The notes below the pieces were generated by a model. It was not told the origin of the DNA, did no database searches, and saw only the letters and a list, made by a program, of their open reading frames with translations. From the NCBI RefSeq assembly GCF_000801105.2, contig NC_079515.1, positions 17,817,407 to 17,881,406 of the forward strand: a stretch of DNA of 64,000 nt. The letters run 5' to 3'. Shown here in pieces: positions 1 to 11,678 of this stretch. Numbering within the stretch: the stretch's first letter is position 1; each line of letters begins with the position of its first letter. A program made the position numbers and the translations under genes. Source of the stretch: Raphanus sativus. Its lineage: Eukaryota > Streptophyta > Magnoliopsida > Brassicales > Brassicaceae.

Positions 1-4
1 ATCA

Positions 5-1381
5 CTAGATTTTGATCCGCTAGACCGAGCGGGTGTCAATTTTTATTTTTTATCTTTGTTTGTACTAAATATTATACATGATTTGCAGTGTGTATACTAA
101 TATAACATTTTAAGAAATAATAATGTGTTTAATTACATCAAATATTTTTTTTTGCGTTCTACAGTAAATTATATGACCGATATTTGTTGGACATAATATG
201 AACAAATCCAAAATTTGTATAATTAGATTTATGTATAAAATATCTAGAAAATAAAATTTCTGAATTAAAAGTATGAAAATAGATAAATATGAGTTAGTAT
301 GGTATTAAAAATTGATACATGGCTATAACATTTGTAGGAAAATAAAAAATACTGTAGGCAATTTATTCCATAGAATATTCAACGTGTATAGTTGTATCCA
401 TAATTTTCAAAATAGAAAATGTGCATGTATTGTGAAACTATTTTATAAATCATGTTAGGAAGGATCATAACTGTCTTGGCCGATTGTACATGTCAAGTCA
501 ATTGATTTATGAGTATATTGTTTAATTTTAATTTCTTCTTGGTTACCATTCTAAATACTATTACTATACTAAAGATTATGAAAATACTGAATATATGGAT
601 TTAAGTTTGGTTATAAAGATTTTCAAAAAATATAGATTTAAAAAAAAAAATTAATCAGCTAAAATTGCTAGGAATGTGACATAAATTTGTAATAAGTATT
701 TATTTGTATAAGTGAAATTTTACCCGATTAAATAATTGTTTAATACGACATTTCTAAACACAATAAGTTTAGTTTAACTAAATAATTTTATTTTGTCTTG
801 TAAACCATCAATTGTATCAATACCTTTTAGAATATGACCCGTATATCCGCACAAATGTATTTTATTTTATTTTTTATGGATCGAAATTTTATGATAATGT
901 ATAATAAAATTGTCTTATAATTTATTTAAAATATATGGTGCTATATATTTTATATTTTCAATATTTATCATACTGAACTTACATTGGGGTATTGTTTATA
1001 TGAAAATATATGTAACATAATATATTTATATATTATATAAATGATTTTTAATGTGAATTTTATTTTTATTTATTAATGAAAATATAATTACATAAATTTA
1101 AAAACAATAATGTTCATTAACTATTTAAACCTAAGTTTATTAATTATTTCCAAATGCACACATAAATAATAAAGTAGGAAAAAACAATGAATACTATATG
1201 TTAGGTTTATTAAATATTTTGACATATTTTTAGTTACAATTAAATTTTGGAAATGCATTAATTAAACATAAAAGATAAAGAATCCTAAAATTTAAATTAA
1301 TTAATAACTTCAGTTGCATATTATTCTAAATAACTATGAAAGCTAAAGGGAAATTTATATTTGTAATCCCCTCTTAATAGA
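5..1381 (-). mobile_element. Non-autonomous Helitron (3' end at left)
   Basis: Read on the minus strand, the element ends in CTAG (5-8) preceded by a hairpin with 5-bp arms CCGCT/AGCGG (17-21 and 28-32). It begins at 1381 with TCTATTAAGAGGGG. The flanking bases are A at 4 and T at 1382, which is the A|T insertion site expected for Helitrons. The interior is very AT-rich and has no coding capacity, so it would depend on a Rep/helicase supplied in trans. The 3' end is well supported; the 5' end rests on the TC start and the T flank only. Confidence 0.6.
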
Positions 1382-1521
1382 TTAGATAAGAGTTACAATA
1401 GCTTGTGTTTAGTTTTTGAAATTTTTTCTAAACATTAACAAATGAATGACTTTTTATCAAAGCTATTGTGTTCAAGGCAAAATACTCGCTTGAACACTTT
1501 CGTGTTCTCAGTCACTTTATT

Positions 1522-1533
1522 TGGTATCAGAGC
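1522..1533 (+). other. Retrotransposon primer-binding site (initiator Met tRNA)
   Basis: TGGTATCAGAGC is the classic plant copia primer-binding site, complementary to the 3' end of initiator tRNA-Met. It fixes the position of the 5' LTR end just upstream. Confidence 0.85.
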
Positions 1534-1570
1534 TCCAGTTTTGATTCATTGAAGAAGTTTCACCGTAGGA

Positions 1571-2512
1571 ATGAGTGATTCAAAATAAACAGCAAAACAA
1601 GAGAATATGTGCCATCCACGGTAGTCTGCCTGATGTTATCTTCAACGAACTACACGGTATGAGCGATGAGAATGAATGTGTTACTGCGAGTACACAATGT
1701 TTAGGAATCAGTTGAACCATGGACAGACGAAGAAGAGAAGAATGATGTCGCTACTGCTCTCTTATTCCAATCGATTCCGGAAAACCTAATATTCCAGATT
1801 GGTGATCAAGATTCCCCAAAGGAGATATGGGAAGCCGTGAAATCAAAGAATCTCGGTGCTAAGCATGTCAAGCAAACTAGTCTCCAGACCTTGATGAATG
1901 AGCTTGAACGTCTAAGGATGAAAGGACACATACTCTATCGATGTCTTCTCAGGTAAGATATCAGAATTGGCCTCGAAATCCGCAGCTCTAGGTCAATCGT
2001 TGGAAGAACCAACGCTAGTGAAGAAGTTCCTGAACAGCTTACCGCGAAGCAAGTATATTCAGATCATAGCTTCCCTTGAACAAGTTCTTGATCTGAATAA
2101 AACGAGTTTCGAAGATATTGTTGGGAGACTAAAAGCGTATGAACAAAATATTCATGAAGAAAATACGCACGAACCACAAGGGAACCTTCTGTACATGAAC
2201 TCCAATAACTCTTACAACTTAAGAGGAAGAGGTAGATGTTTGAATAGTGGAAGAGAAAACAGAGAAAGAGGCAGACATCATGGCCGGTATAACTCACAAG
2301 ACAAATACAAAGAGAAAAAGGACATGTCTTAAGTTGTATGTTTCAAGTGTGAAAAACCGGGTCACTTTGCTTCGGTGAGTCCGGAGAAGACACAACTCGA
2401 CCAAGAGCTTAACAAAAGCGAAACAGAAGTAGCTGACGTAGCCTTGTATATGCATGAGATCGTGTTTCTTAATGAGGAGAAGGTCATACCGACTGGAACA
2501 AAGCAAGCGTGA
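1571..2512 (+). pseudogene. copia gag (UBN2 domain plus zinc knuckle), broken
   Basis: A UBN2-type gag core is readable around 1750-1930 (motifs such as KEIWEAVKS and LNELERLRM-like), followed by the open stretch 1967-2332 containing the VKKFLNSLP and IASLEQVLDL motifs. A TAA at 2330-2332 interrupts the frame directly before the zinc knuckle (2338-2388). The knuckle reads C-x2-C-x4-H-x4-S, so its last cysteine is now serine. At least one further frameshift near 1930 separates the N-terminal half. The normal product packages element RNA; this copy cannot make it. Confidence 0.8.
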
Positions 2513-3750
2513 AGATGGAATGTGGTACTTGGACGATCGAGCAAGTAACCATATGACGGGTGAGAGATCCTACTTCTCTGAGCTTAATGAAAACATCAAG
2601 GGAAGAGTTAATTTTGGATATGGCTCATGTGTCGACATCAGTGGCAAAGGGTGGATACTATTTGAAGCGGAAACAAGGGAACATAAACTCTTAACCGACA
2701 TATACTCCATTCCAGAGCTGAGAAGCAATATATTAAGCTTATGACAAGCTATTGAGCAAGGATTTGATGTTAAGATGAGGGACAATTACCTAACACTGAA
2801 AGATCCTAACAGAAGACTGCTGGTTAAAGTGTTAAGGTTACCTAAACAGATGTACAAGTTGAGATTTGAAGGTGGTTGACCAGCCTGCTTGCACACGAGA
2901 ATGGAAGAAGAGACCTGGAGATGTCATGCTAGGCTTGTACACATTAGTTTAAAACTATAAGGTCCATGGAGACACATGAGATGGTGCACGGGCTGCCGGA
3001 GATTCAAGAAGAGAAACAGCTTTGTGAGTCTTGTTTGGTTGGCAAGCAAGCACGCCACACGTTTCCTAAAGCTACTGCGTATAGATCGTCGCATGCATTG
3101 GAGCTCCTACACACAGACCTGTGTGGTCCTATCTCACCAGCCACAGTTGCACAAAACAGATATATCTTCGTGATAATCGATGATTGCACAAGATATATGT
3201 GGTCAATCTTACTAAAGAAGAAGAGAGATACGTTTTAAAAGTTTAAGGAATTCAAAAAACTTGTTGAGAAGGAAGTCAACAAAGAGATAATCACACTACG
3301 TACAGATAGAGGTGGTGAGTTTACATCAAAAGAGTTTTCAGAATTTTGCAATAACAATGGTATAAGGCGTCATCTAACAGCTCCATATACTCCACAACAA
3401 AATGGACTAGTCGAGAGGAAAAATCGCACTCATGGAGATGACAAGGAACATTCTAAATGCTATGAGTTTTCATAATTATTTATGGGGAGAAACAATTCGT
3501 CATGCCACATATCTGATTAATCGAGTTCTTACAAACAGACGCCATGCCACATATCTGATTAATCGAGTTCTTACAAACAGACGCCATACGAATGATTGAG
3601 AGGAAGGAAACCGAACATAGTTCATATCATGATGTTTAGCTTTCATATGCTAAACTCGATTCTGGACAACTGAAGAAACTTGATGATAGATCACAACCAT
3701 TGGTTCATCTTGGCTTTAATCCCGGATCCAAATCTTATCGACTCAATTCA
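2513..3750 (+). pseudogene. copia protease and integrase, broken
   Basis: The protease region (2515-2744) contains ASNHMTG, but the active-site triad reads D-D-R where D-x-G is expected. The pre-integrase zinc region (2960-3090) keeps a C-x2-C pair. The integrase core follows with HTDLCGP (first D), RTDRGGEF (second D) and NGLVERKN (catalytic E), so the D-D-E triad is still visible. A TAA at 3236-3238 splits the core without changing frame; frameshifts occur around 3420-3600. The end of homology (LDSGQLKKLDD-like, 3650-3740) lies between integrase and reverse transcriptase. Confidence 0.8.
3501..3584 (+). repeat. 42-bp perfect tandem duplication inside integrase
   Basis: Positions 3501-3542 and 3543-3584 are identical. 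The unit is 14 codons long, so the duplication alone keeps the frame. It is a local event in this dead copy. Confidence 0.9.
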
Positions 3751-4095
3751 TTTTTGTTGATATATTTTCTTACAAATAAAATTATGTAATATTTATATAA
3801 GAATATTTTTTTTGAAAATAATGTAAAATAATTTTATAATAAAATGAAAACAAAAAATTAGAAAAAGTGAAAACAAATTAAATGAATCTAACTGGGTATT
3901 AATTGGTCAATAAAAATTTCACAAGTTTAAATGGACAGTTTTATTAAATATTATTTCATATGAGCGTAGTTTTAAATGGGATAAATTTTAAATGGAATTG
4001 GGATTACCTATTTCCATATCATTAGTAAACATAAACGAATAGAAATAAATAAAAATGTTCAACAATGAAAAAGAAAAAAAATTATCTAAAATGTG
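3751..4095. other. AT-rich spacer
   Basis: Very AT-rich sequence between the copia remnant and the next LTR. I see no coding signal, repeat or regulatory motif in it. Confidence 0.5.
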
Positions 4096-4282
4096 TGTTA
4101 TAAAACTAAGTGGGGAAACTTGTTTCTGTTATTCATCTTGACCAGGAGTCTTACATATATATATATACATCAGGTCGTGTTTATCCTAAGTGGATAAGTA
4201 CAACAGTCGATAAGCATTATCTCCTGCCGTCGGTACGGTCCTGGTCGGTCCGGTTATGTCGATCACAATCTGGTACATAACA
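4096..4282 (-). repeat. 3' LTR of the 4096-9508 element
   Basis: Matches 9322-9508 over 187 bp with one difference (G versus A within the GATAAGCATT stretch near 4214). It contains a TATATATATATA run usable as a TATA box. Confidence 0.9.
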
Positions 4283-4291
4283 CTCCCCCTT
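4283..4291 (-). other. Polypurine tract
   Basis: On the minus strand it reads AAGGGGGAG directly before the TGTTATG start of the LTR, which is the standard copia plus-strand primer arrangement and sets the element's orientation. Confidence 0.85.
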
Positions 4292-4437
4292 GATCGACAC
4301 ATCCGGTACCGGTTCGTTGCATGCTTAATGTTGCCTCATTAAAACCTCTTCTGGAAAACCCCAAAACCAATGTGGCAAAATGGGAAACCATGGACAGGAA
4401 AAAGAGTACAACACATGAACTCCCCCTGATGAATGCA

Positions 4438-4680
4438 TCACTGTAGTAGACGCATTCCATCTGGTATCCGAGTCTTCCTGAATGTTGAAACTGCCTGTGA
4501 CTTGGTGAAGATGATCAGTTGGATTCTCCTTGAATGAACTAGTGAATGTTGGACGTCTTGATGTCTTTGGAACTCCATAAAGATGTGGTCAGGATGTACA
4601 TCTTTGCTGCTGATCACTCCATGTCTTGGTCGGACTGATGGCGCTTCGAACGATGCTCGGATGGACTTTATAGTCTGCAA
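4438..4680 (-). pseudogene. copia RNase H C-terminal remnant
   Basis: The minus-strand reading ends in IFTKSQAVSTFRK...GMRLLQ. This corresponds to the conserved DLFTKSLP-STF-K---IGMRRL terminus of copia pol. It lies about 150 bp upstream of the polypurine tract, as expected. The catalytic part upstream is not readable, and the family's usual pol of well over 1000 residues is reduced to scattered fragments here. Confidence 0.65.
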
Positions 4681-7006
4681 TAAAACTTTACTTGCAGGTC
4701 CTTTTCATGTCCCACGGATATACTTTGGTTATATGGCTTTATCAAAACGTGGACATTCAATATATATTGAGTCTTCTGACCCAAACACATACGAACCACT
4801 TCTCTTTATATCTTTTGCCCATTTGGACTTATTTCTCTTCGTATGTACCAATTGTTTTATCCATTGTAGCCAATCTTTCTTTATTTCCTTTTGTCGATCC
4901 ATGTTATGTTATAGACCTTGTCTATACACGTCCATTACCATGAGTGTCTAAGGTCATACCATAAATAATTATTTGCTGCAATAGAACTCATCAAACTATG
5001 AATTCGCAGTCAAATGCACTCATGTCTTTTATACATGGCTATCGATCTTTTCTTGCCTTTAGCAATACTATATTTATTAAGCCACGACCAGATATGCTTC
5101 TGGTCACTATCTTAGATTATGGTTCTCATTTTAGGTGTGCTGACTTAATCATAAACACACTCACACGGCTATTTTTCTGCAGTTTTACCATATGTAAGAC
5201 ATAGCCTGTTTAATCAATTGATAACTTGTATCATTGAAACTATTGAACCATGAGACCATTGAAACTTTCTTAGGTTAATTCCGGACACAAGAGTTTCTTT
5301 AGTATGTATGGACTGAGTTGGATTCGTCCTTAGACAATTCCTTTACTAAGTATTACTTAGTCTCTCATACTGTTTGCAGCTGCTGTATTTTTCAGTCCAT
5401 GAACAACTTAGGAACAAAGCTTGTTCTATGAGAATTTCTTTTCTTATCTTTCTATGGTACCTTTATTCTCATTATCCAGTGACCCATATACTGCTTACTA
5501 CACCATTATTCATTTCTTAAATATCCAGACAAAATCAATCTTGATTCTGTGCAGTAGCATCCACCATATAGGAGCATATCTCCTTATAAATTGTTCCTTG
5601 GTCCTTGTGAGTATCCTTGTGTAATCAAGCTATACTTGAATTTTATTTAGAAGGAACATAGACACATTAGACCACGTGGTCATGTCCTTTAATCTCACGG
5701 AATTTCTTATCCTCACAAGATCCATTCACTGGTTTTATTCTTAGATGGCGTTTCTGTATGTTCATGGCCATTACGCCCATCTGTCTATAAATACTTTGAA
5801 TTCTTTGAACACCCCACGTCCCTATATAGTTTTATGAGTATTCTTACGTGGGTTCATGATCCTCAGGTTATATCTTTCAAACTCAAGTGCTACAATCTGT
5901 TATGAGCTCTTATGTATGTAAATACATCTTAGGTGTCGACACTCTTTTGTTTATAGTTCCATACTGTTCCAGACATGATCTAATTAGATTTGAGATCTTA
6001 TTATCCAGGACCTTTATACCTTGCAGTTTGGCGTCCCAAACTACATGGTCTGGTACCTTAGATGTGTGGTTGCGCAACCTTATTTCTCTGTCTGAACTAG
6101 TTTCACTTTATGAACTCGGATATGTATTTTCTGTGCACCTTTCATTACTTTCCGAGGTTTCTTATTATTTGGAACTTATTTGTCTATCTTTAATAGACAT
6201 TGTAGCAACTTGATTGTGTCTCTTAGGACATCAAATTTCGTGGTGCTTAAGCTGGTATGACTTAATCATTATTTTCTTTTCGGGTCAGTGTGTCTGGCAT
6301 ATTTTGCTGCTAGCTTTTATATCTTTTGATCTCATTCTTTTGGACGTCTAGATCATAATTTTTGGTCTGAGGATCTTGCCAAGACACCTATGGTAAATAC
6401 CATTATATTTCTATTTTACTCTTTAGTCTTTACCAGCTCATAACTTTCTCCTTTTAATGTTGGATAATCAGATTACTATCTTTTGCAATCTGTGTTCTTG
6501 GCCACTGATTGAATCACCCATGTTTGGCACAAGATACATTATAATTTCATGGAGGAAGTCTTATTTATCCAACATATATTCCCATTCCTCATCTGAAGTT
6601 CCATCTTAAATGGCACACATATATGTGGTGGTATATTCATATTCTCTTAAGATAGTTTGTGTATATGTCTGGTTTATGACCCTTAATCATTCAGATGGTG
6701 GGAATATCTATGCTCACTTGTATAGCCTGATGTAAATCAATCTTTATACATGTAATACACGTGATGTTCCTAAGCATTAGGCTGGTCGTGGATGATGTAC
6801 CACCAGTGAGAGCTTTAAAGCTTTCATGCCGTCTACATCATGGTTTTAAACCATGAAATCCGAATTTATGGTATGGTCATGGACTGTGGGTTTTAGTCCT
6901 CTCTCCCCCTCATGAACATACTCATAATTTTGCGATGCTTAGGACAATAAAGCCTTAATTATTTTAGTGATTTTCCCTTTGTGTACATGTAACACAATGT
7001 GAGATT
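4681..7006 (-). other. Degraded interior of the 4096-9508 element
   Basis: This is where reverse transcriptase and integrase should lie in a minus-strand copia. I could not recover the usual YVDD or D-D-E motifs. The sequence is T-rich on the plus strand and has no long open frame on either strand. It is best read as decayed pol or replaced non-coding filler. Confidence 0.5.
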
Positions 7007-7213
7007 TTATGGGATCACTCTTTGTGCCTTTATTAATTTTACATCATGTTTTGGACCAAGATGGCTAATCTGGTCATGCCATAAGTGTTTATTTCGTGGT
7101 GAACCATATTGGTTACCATGGCTATTTGCCTCTTTCATAATGATCCTTAGCATAGAATAAATCAGTAGAAAATGTGGGTTTAGACATTTATAATGCTTGG
7201 GGCGATTTTTCAA
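7007..7213 (-). pseudogene. copia pre-integrase remnant
   Basis: The minus-strand reading contains LWHDQISHLGP, matching the LWHDRLGHPGP motif of the gag_pre-integrase zinc-binding region of copia polyproteins. It is followed by a run resembling the normal continuation, then the frame is lost. Position and strand agree with the LTR orientation. Confidence 0.6.
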
Positions 7214-9300
7214 AATCTGAAAAAGAATTTGTTTCCTTTGCTCACTGGTTCAGAATGGAAACCATTCTTAACTCTTTATAACTCAATGAGACTTTTAAGT
7301 TTAGGGTAATTTTATAAATGACAAGTAATCAAATCAAAACATAACATATGAAATACAAAATCAGAATGTCGGAATTAACCTCTTTAGTTAATGTGTAAGC
7401 CGGCCACTCCATCTCTTATTTAGGACACGGCTGCTTCGGATTTTTTCTTAATGTCATATTTCTCTTCAGGAGAGTTGTTCATAATCAATTAGACGCGATT
7501 ACATCAATAACTCATTAGTTTCTCAGTTTCAAAGAGACAAAATATAATTATAAACTTCTTTAATCTCTTTTCTCAATCATGTGTCTACTGGACAACATTT
7601 ACTTGTGTAAAACTTTTTTCGAAAAAATCTTACTTTTAAACTTATCATCCAATATAGTTGAGATATAATTACAGACTTCATGTCTTGTAATTTTTTAGAT
7701 ACAAAATACATAATGAGCTTTAGGTAACACTTCTGCTGTATACCTTTCTTTAGATTTTTCTCCAAAACATATGATCTTTTAAAGTCAAGCCTTATACTTA
7801 AAACTCTTATATATATCATGGTAATAAAATATAATATGTATAAATATCAAATAATATTTATAAACTAAACATGAGTATTTTGTTATGTAAAAAAATAATA
7901 ATAATACTTCTAAAGTAATAATATTTACTGGTTCTATACTCATGTATTTAACCGTGTATCAGTATATATCATAGATAGATACTAGTAAACTTATCTCTGT
8001 GAGGAAACGCGCAGCAGACATTAGGGAAAACTGTCTCGGTGTATAAATTTGGTCTGCTACTCTTCAAGTTGCATATTCCATATATCTCGCCTTTAACCTT
8101 GACTAATAAACAATTTTGCCCATAGATACTCATAGACCATAGGCCATGGCGAATCAAACCATTGCAAAACCAAACAATCAAAAGATATATATGATTATGC
8201 AGACAAGCTCACGGTTTCTCTTTCTTTAATTATTCTCTCAGAATTAAGTCACAATAATCGGATGATTAACATCTAATGATCTCATTGTTCTGTGCAAAAT
8301 AAAATAAAATAATAACTAGTGCTTAACATGTGGTGACTAAAGATCTACTGATAAATTCTTTACAGTAAAACAAACGTGTGGTCTTAGCTACAGTCCACTC
8401 ATATTATCAAATAAGCACCAAACCAGTTGATGTAACAATAAACAATTAATATGACTATCAAAACTATGTGTATGATTAACTTAATGAGTAATTTTTTTCC
8501 ATGTATTCCAATTGAAACACAAGAGCATAGATCGATTAAATTAAGATTGAAACTTAGTAATACTTAGCTCTTGATGGAAAGATGAGACAAGCCGGCATGT
8601 AGACTATGATTTCTGGATGTTACACAGGTGATAGAAACTGTTATTGGAAAAGACAACGTCGGCGATAATTCTTTACATCGACAATCCTCAAGCGATACGC
8701 CATAGTTTAACACTGGCTCGATAAACGCAGAAAGCGGAGACGAGAGACGCCAGCCATCATCGTCTCATCAAGAGGAAGCCAGGTTTTGACACACTGAAAA
8801 TAAATCGAAGCGATCAAACATGTATCATAATTAATCATTTATATAAATATATGTGGGTTTAAATATAAAAGCTTGAACGTAGATACATATATGACGTAGC
8901 TTCAAATCATAAATGCATTAACAAAGCATATCAATATCAAACCATGAAAGAGTGTGTTGACATATTATATAGAGTTATATAATAAAGCATTACAACCCTA
9001 AAACAAACACATGTTCCGTTCATAGAGGATTGAATATCACGATCTCAACGATTTATTGAGATATATAATAATAACATAAAAGAAATATAATACAAACTAA
9101 CACCTCACATAACCCGTAACAAATAATTTGAGATAGAGTTACTTATCTTCGAAGTGTTTCTGGAGGTGAGTACGAGAATGAAGCAATCGAAACTACGGAG
9201 ACGTCTTCATCGGCAAGAGGAATGATAAAAATCTCGTGAACTAAGATGAATTTTTTTTTTTTTTTTTTTTAAGAAAGGTTGTTGGGATTTTCTCAGCGGC
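7214..9300 (-). other. 5' leader and gag region of the element, no readable gag
   Basis: This corresponds to leader and gag of the minus-strand element. It is mostly AT-rich with no recognisable gag or zinc knuckle. Around 8550-8800 and 9150-9240 the base composition is more balanced and gene-like on the minus strand, so a captured host fragment is possible, but I cannot assign it. A T21 run lies at about 9249-9270. Confidence 0.4.
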
Positions 9301-9303
9301 TAG

Positions 9304-9320
9304 GGTTTCGTGCTGATAAT
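9304..9320 (-). other. Candidate primer-binding site
   Basis: Next to the 5' LTR end the minus strand reads CATTATCAGCACGAAAC. It shares only TATCAG with the initiator-Met site (TGGTATCAGAGC), so the primer tRNA is uncertain. Confidence 0.4.
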
Positions 9321-9321
9321 G

Positions 9322-9508
9322 TGTTATAAAACTAAGTGGGGAAACTTGTTTCTGTTATTCATCTTGACCAGGAGTCTTACATATATATATATACATCAGG
9401 TCGTGTTTATCCTAAGTGGATAAGTACAACAGTCGATAAACATTATCTCCTGCCGTCGGTACGGTCCTGGTCGGTCCGGTTATGTCGATCACAATCTGGT
9501 ACATAACA
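9322..9508 (-). repeat. 5' LTR of the 4096-9508 element
   Basis: 187-bp direct repeat of 4096-4282 with one mismatch. It ends 330 bp upstream of the ARPC2A start codon, and its transcription would run away from that gene. Confidence 0.9.
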
Positions 9509-9838
9509 AAAACCCTGATTTTAAAATATATTTTCAACATCCAATACAAGTATTTTAAATGTTGAAGCACATACATTCTAATACTAACTGGGCTGGGCTT
9601 TGCTTATGTATGCATGTATGCCCAATATAAGAATCTTATACAACAAAAACGTCATCATTATGCAGAACTGAGAATCCAAAAAAAATCTATCGAAGAAACG
9701 TTCAAGTTGGGACAGAGAATCTCGGTCGTCTCTGTTGTCTCCCACGTGGCTCTTCCTCTTCTTCTTCCCCGATTAGATCCCGTTGGAGAGTCCAGGGACT
9801 CTCCAAGGTTTCAATAGGATTGGATTCTAGTGTTATCG
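9509..9838 (+). promoter_or_regulatory. ARPC2A promoter remnant and 5' UTR
   Basis: 330 bp between the LTR and the ARPC2A ATG. It includes ATGTATGCATGTATGC-type repeats near 9607 and a CT-rich leader (9720-9770) typical of plant 5' UTRs. I see no clear TATA box. Upstream control sequence of this gene, if any, is now separated by the 5.4-kb retrotransposon. Confidence 0.45.
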
Positions 9839-11678
9839 ATGATGTTGCAGTCGCATTCAAGGTTCCTCCTTCAGACGCTGTTGACGCGTGCTCAGAAGTG
9901 AGTCATCATCTCATTCTTAATTCCAATGTTTAGCTCTGACTCTCTTTGGGTTGATTCTATTAAGAAATTTGAAACCTTTCCTCAAGAACTGAACAGTGTG
10001 TTTGTAAGATGGTAGAAAGGTTTGGTCTTTCTTTTGTAGCTGTTTGATTGTTTGTTTTTATTTTGCCCAGTCTTGATAAAGCGGTGGAGCTAGATTATCA
10101 ATGGATCGAGTTCGATGATGTTCGTTACCATGTTCAGGTGGGTCTGAGATGATGATTCATTCATATAAATAAATCTTGTTTCAAGTTTCTGATGTCGCGA
10201 GTGTTTGTTGATAGGTGACAATGAAGAACCCAAACATCTTGTTGCTTTCGGTTTCGTTACCAAACCCACCACCTGAAGCAATGTCCTTTGATGGACTTCC
10301 ACTCGGAGCTATAGAAGCTATTAAAACCGCTTACGGGACAGGCTTTCAGATTCTTGACCCTCCTAGAGATGGTTTTAGTCTTACCCTCAAGCTCAACTTC
10401 TCCAAACTTCGTCCAGACGAAGGTTGGTTATAAAAAAAGATCCTTGAAATGATTTTTTTTTTTGATTTGAATGTTTGTTTACTGGTGGGGGAGTATCTAT
10501 CTATGTATTTGCAGCGTACAGAAACTCGTTGTTAACGAAGCTGGCTTCCATTAGAGAGGTTGTGATGGGTGCGCCGTTGAAAATCATTTTGAAACATCTA
10601 GCTTCAAGGACGGTCGCTCCTGAGCTGGATAGGCTTGTAGCAATTATGCATAGACCTAACGAGACATTTTTCCTTGTGCCTCAGGTAATGAATGCTCTCT
10701 TAATCTACTAAGAGAAGGTAAGAATGTAGAGTGATAGAGAACTAAAATGTTGCAGGCGGATAAAGTCACAGTGGCTTTTCCTATGAGGTTTAAAGACTCT
10801 GTAGATACAATTCTAGCGACGTCCTTCCTAAAGGTAAAAAAGATCAAAACATTTTTAAAATGTTTGGAACAAAGTGTTTCTGATATCTGAAAGAAAAGTC
10901 CATATGTGTAGCAATTTGTAGAGGCGAGGCGTGCGGCTTCTCTAAGTAGTGCGCCTTCTTGTTCTTGGTCTCCAACCGCACCTCAGGAGCTGGAAGGAGC
11001 TCCTAAAGAAACACTATCTGCTAATGCCGGCTTTGTTACTTTTGGTAATGTGGTCTTTTACTAGCTTTTGTTTCCATTTTTTTTTTGCATTTCAAAGTAC
11101 AATGCTGAAATTGGATTTTTATTAGTCATTATGCCTCGGCATGTGGAGGGGGAAAAGCTCGATCGTACTGTATGGAACTTGTCAACCTTTCATGCTTATG
11201 TTAGTTACCACGTCAAGGTTCATCTTTCTTTCATTTTCACTACAGTCTTTTTTCTCTCTCTCTCTCTCTCCGATTATTAAACAGAGTTTGAGTTTTGTTT
11301 TTGTATTACAGTGCTCAGAGGGATTTATGCATACCAGGATGCGACGTCGTGTGGAATCTATGATTCAGGTAAAACACCAAACCAGATTTATATTGTCCTT
11401 TATCTTCAACTGCTGAAGGGGGGATTCAGTACGTTCTATTTGGAAATGTGTTCTTTAGTCCCCCTGTTGCTTTCTACTTGCTGAACATTGTTGTTTGTTT
11501 GTCTCAGGCTCTAGATCAAGCAAAGCCGTTGGAGAAAACAAGATCCATGAACAACAAGTCATTTAAACGGCTGGTAAGTTTTGTAACCAATGTTTTATTT
11601 ATCTGCGTGTTTGCATCGCCTTTGAGCTTTCTTTTTGCTCCTTCCTCACAGGGACTCAACGATGTCAATTCCAAGTAG
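9839..11678 (+). CDS. ARPC2A: Arp2/3 complex subunit 2A (p34-Arc)
   Basis: Large scaffold subunit of the Arp2/3 complex, which nucleates branched actin filaments; loss in Arabidopsis (distorted2/DIS2) gives misshapen trichomes and pavement cells. Ten exons: 9839-9897, 10071-10137, 10215-10422, 10515-10684, 10756-10833, 10912-11044, 11126-11217, 11312-11368, 11508-11573, 11652-11678. All introns are GT-AG and phases agree across all nine junctions, giving 957 nt and 318 aa, the length I recall for Arabidopsis ARPC2A. Characteristic stretches include LDKAVELDYQWIEFDDVRYH, FHAYVSYHVK and HTRMRRRVESMIQ. The start is the first of two adjacent ATGs, matching the family N-terminus (M-x-LQSHSRFLLQTLL). 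The paralogue ARPC2B is much more divergent, so the A type is favoured. No stops or frameshifts; the gene looks functional. Confidence 0.95.

Larger units (their letters stand above)
1382..3750 (+). mobile_element. Decayed Ty1/copia retrotransposon, 5' part
   Basis: A plus-strand copia remnant in the usual order: LTR tail, primer-binding site, gag, protease, integrase. The polymerase and RNase H part and the 3' LTR are missing, and homology stops near 3750, just after the region that follows the integrase core. The LTR tail (about 1382-1511) resembles the LTR of the minus-strand copia at 34870-35140, so both belong to one lineage. The Helitron at 5-1381 abuts it and may have removed the rest of the 5' LTR. 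Confidence 0.8.
4096..9508 (-). mobile_element. Complete but coding-dead copia LTR retrotransposon
   Basis: Two direct 187-bp repeats (4096-4282 and 9322-9508) bound a 5-kb interior. On the minus strand the LTR starts TGTTATGTACC and ends TTTATAACA, a short TGTTAT/ATAACA inverted pair. A polypurine tract lies next to the left LTR and a candidate primer-binding site next to the right one, so transcription would run right to left. Interior coding is reduced to recognisable scraps: a pre-integrase motif near 7050-7110 and the C-terminal end near 4438-4520. The LTRs differ at one position only. I could not find a clean 5-bp target-site duplication (left flank ATGTG, right flank AAAAC). Confidence 0.85.

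Noticed and set aside
7577..8181. Minus-strand frames in the copia interior as genes
   Set aside because: AT-driven composition, no family motif and no neighbouring gag signal.
4091..9513. Target-site duplication of the 187-bp-LTR element
   Set aside because: The flanking pentamers ATGTG and AAAAC do not match, and shifting the border by two bases does not produce a perfect pair.
10215..10711. Separate small plus-strand genes
   Set aside because: These frames are exons 3 and 4 of ARPC2A extended into introns.
9839..11678. ARPC2B as alternative identity
   Set aside because: The residues recognised (VELDYQWIEFDDVRYH, FHAYVSYHVK) match the A type; ARPC2B is much more divergent.
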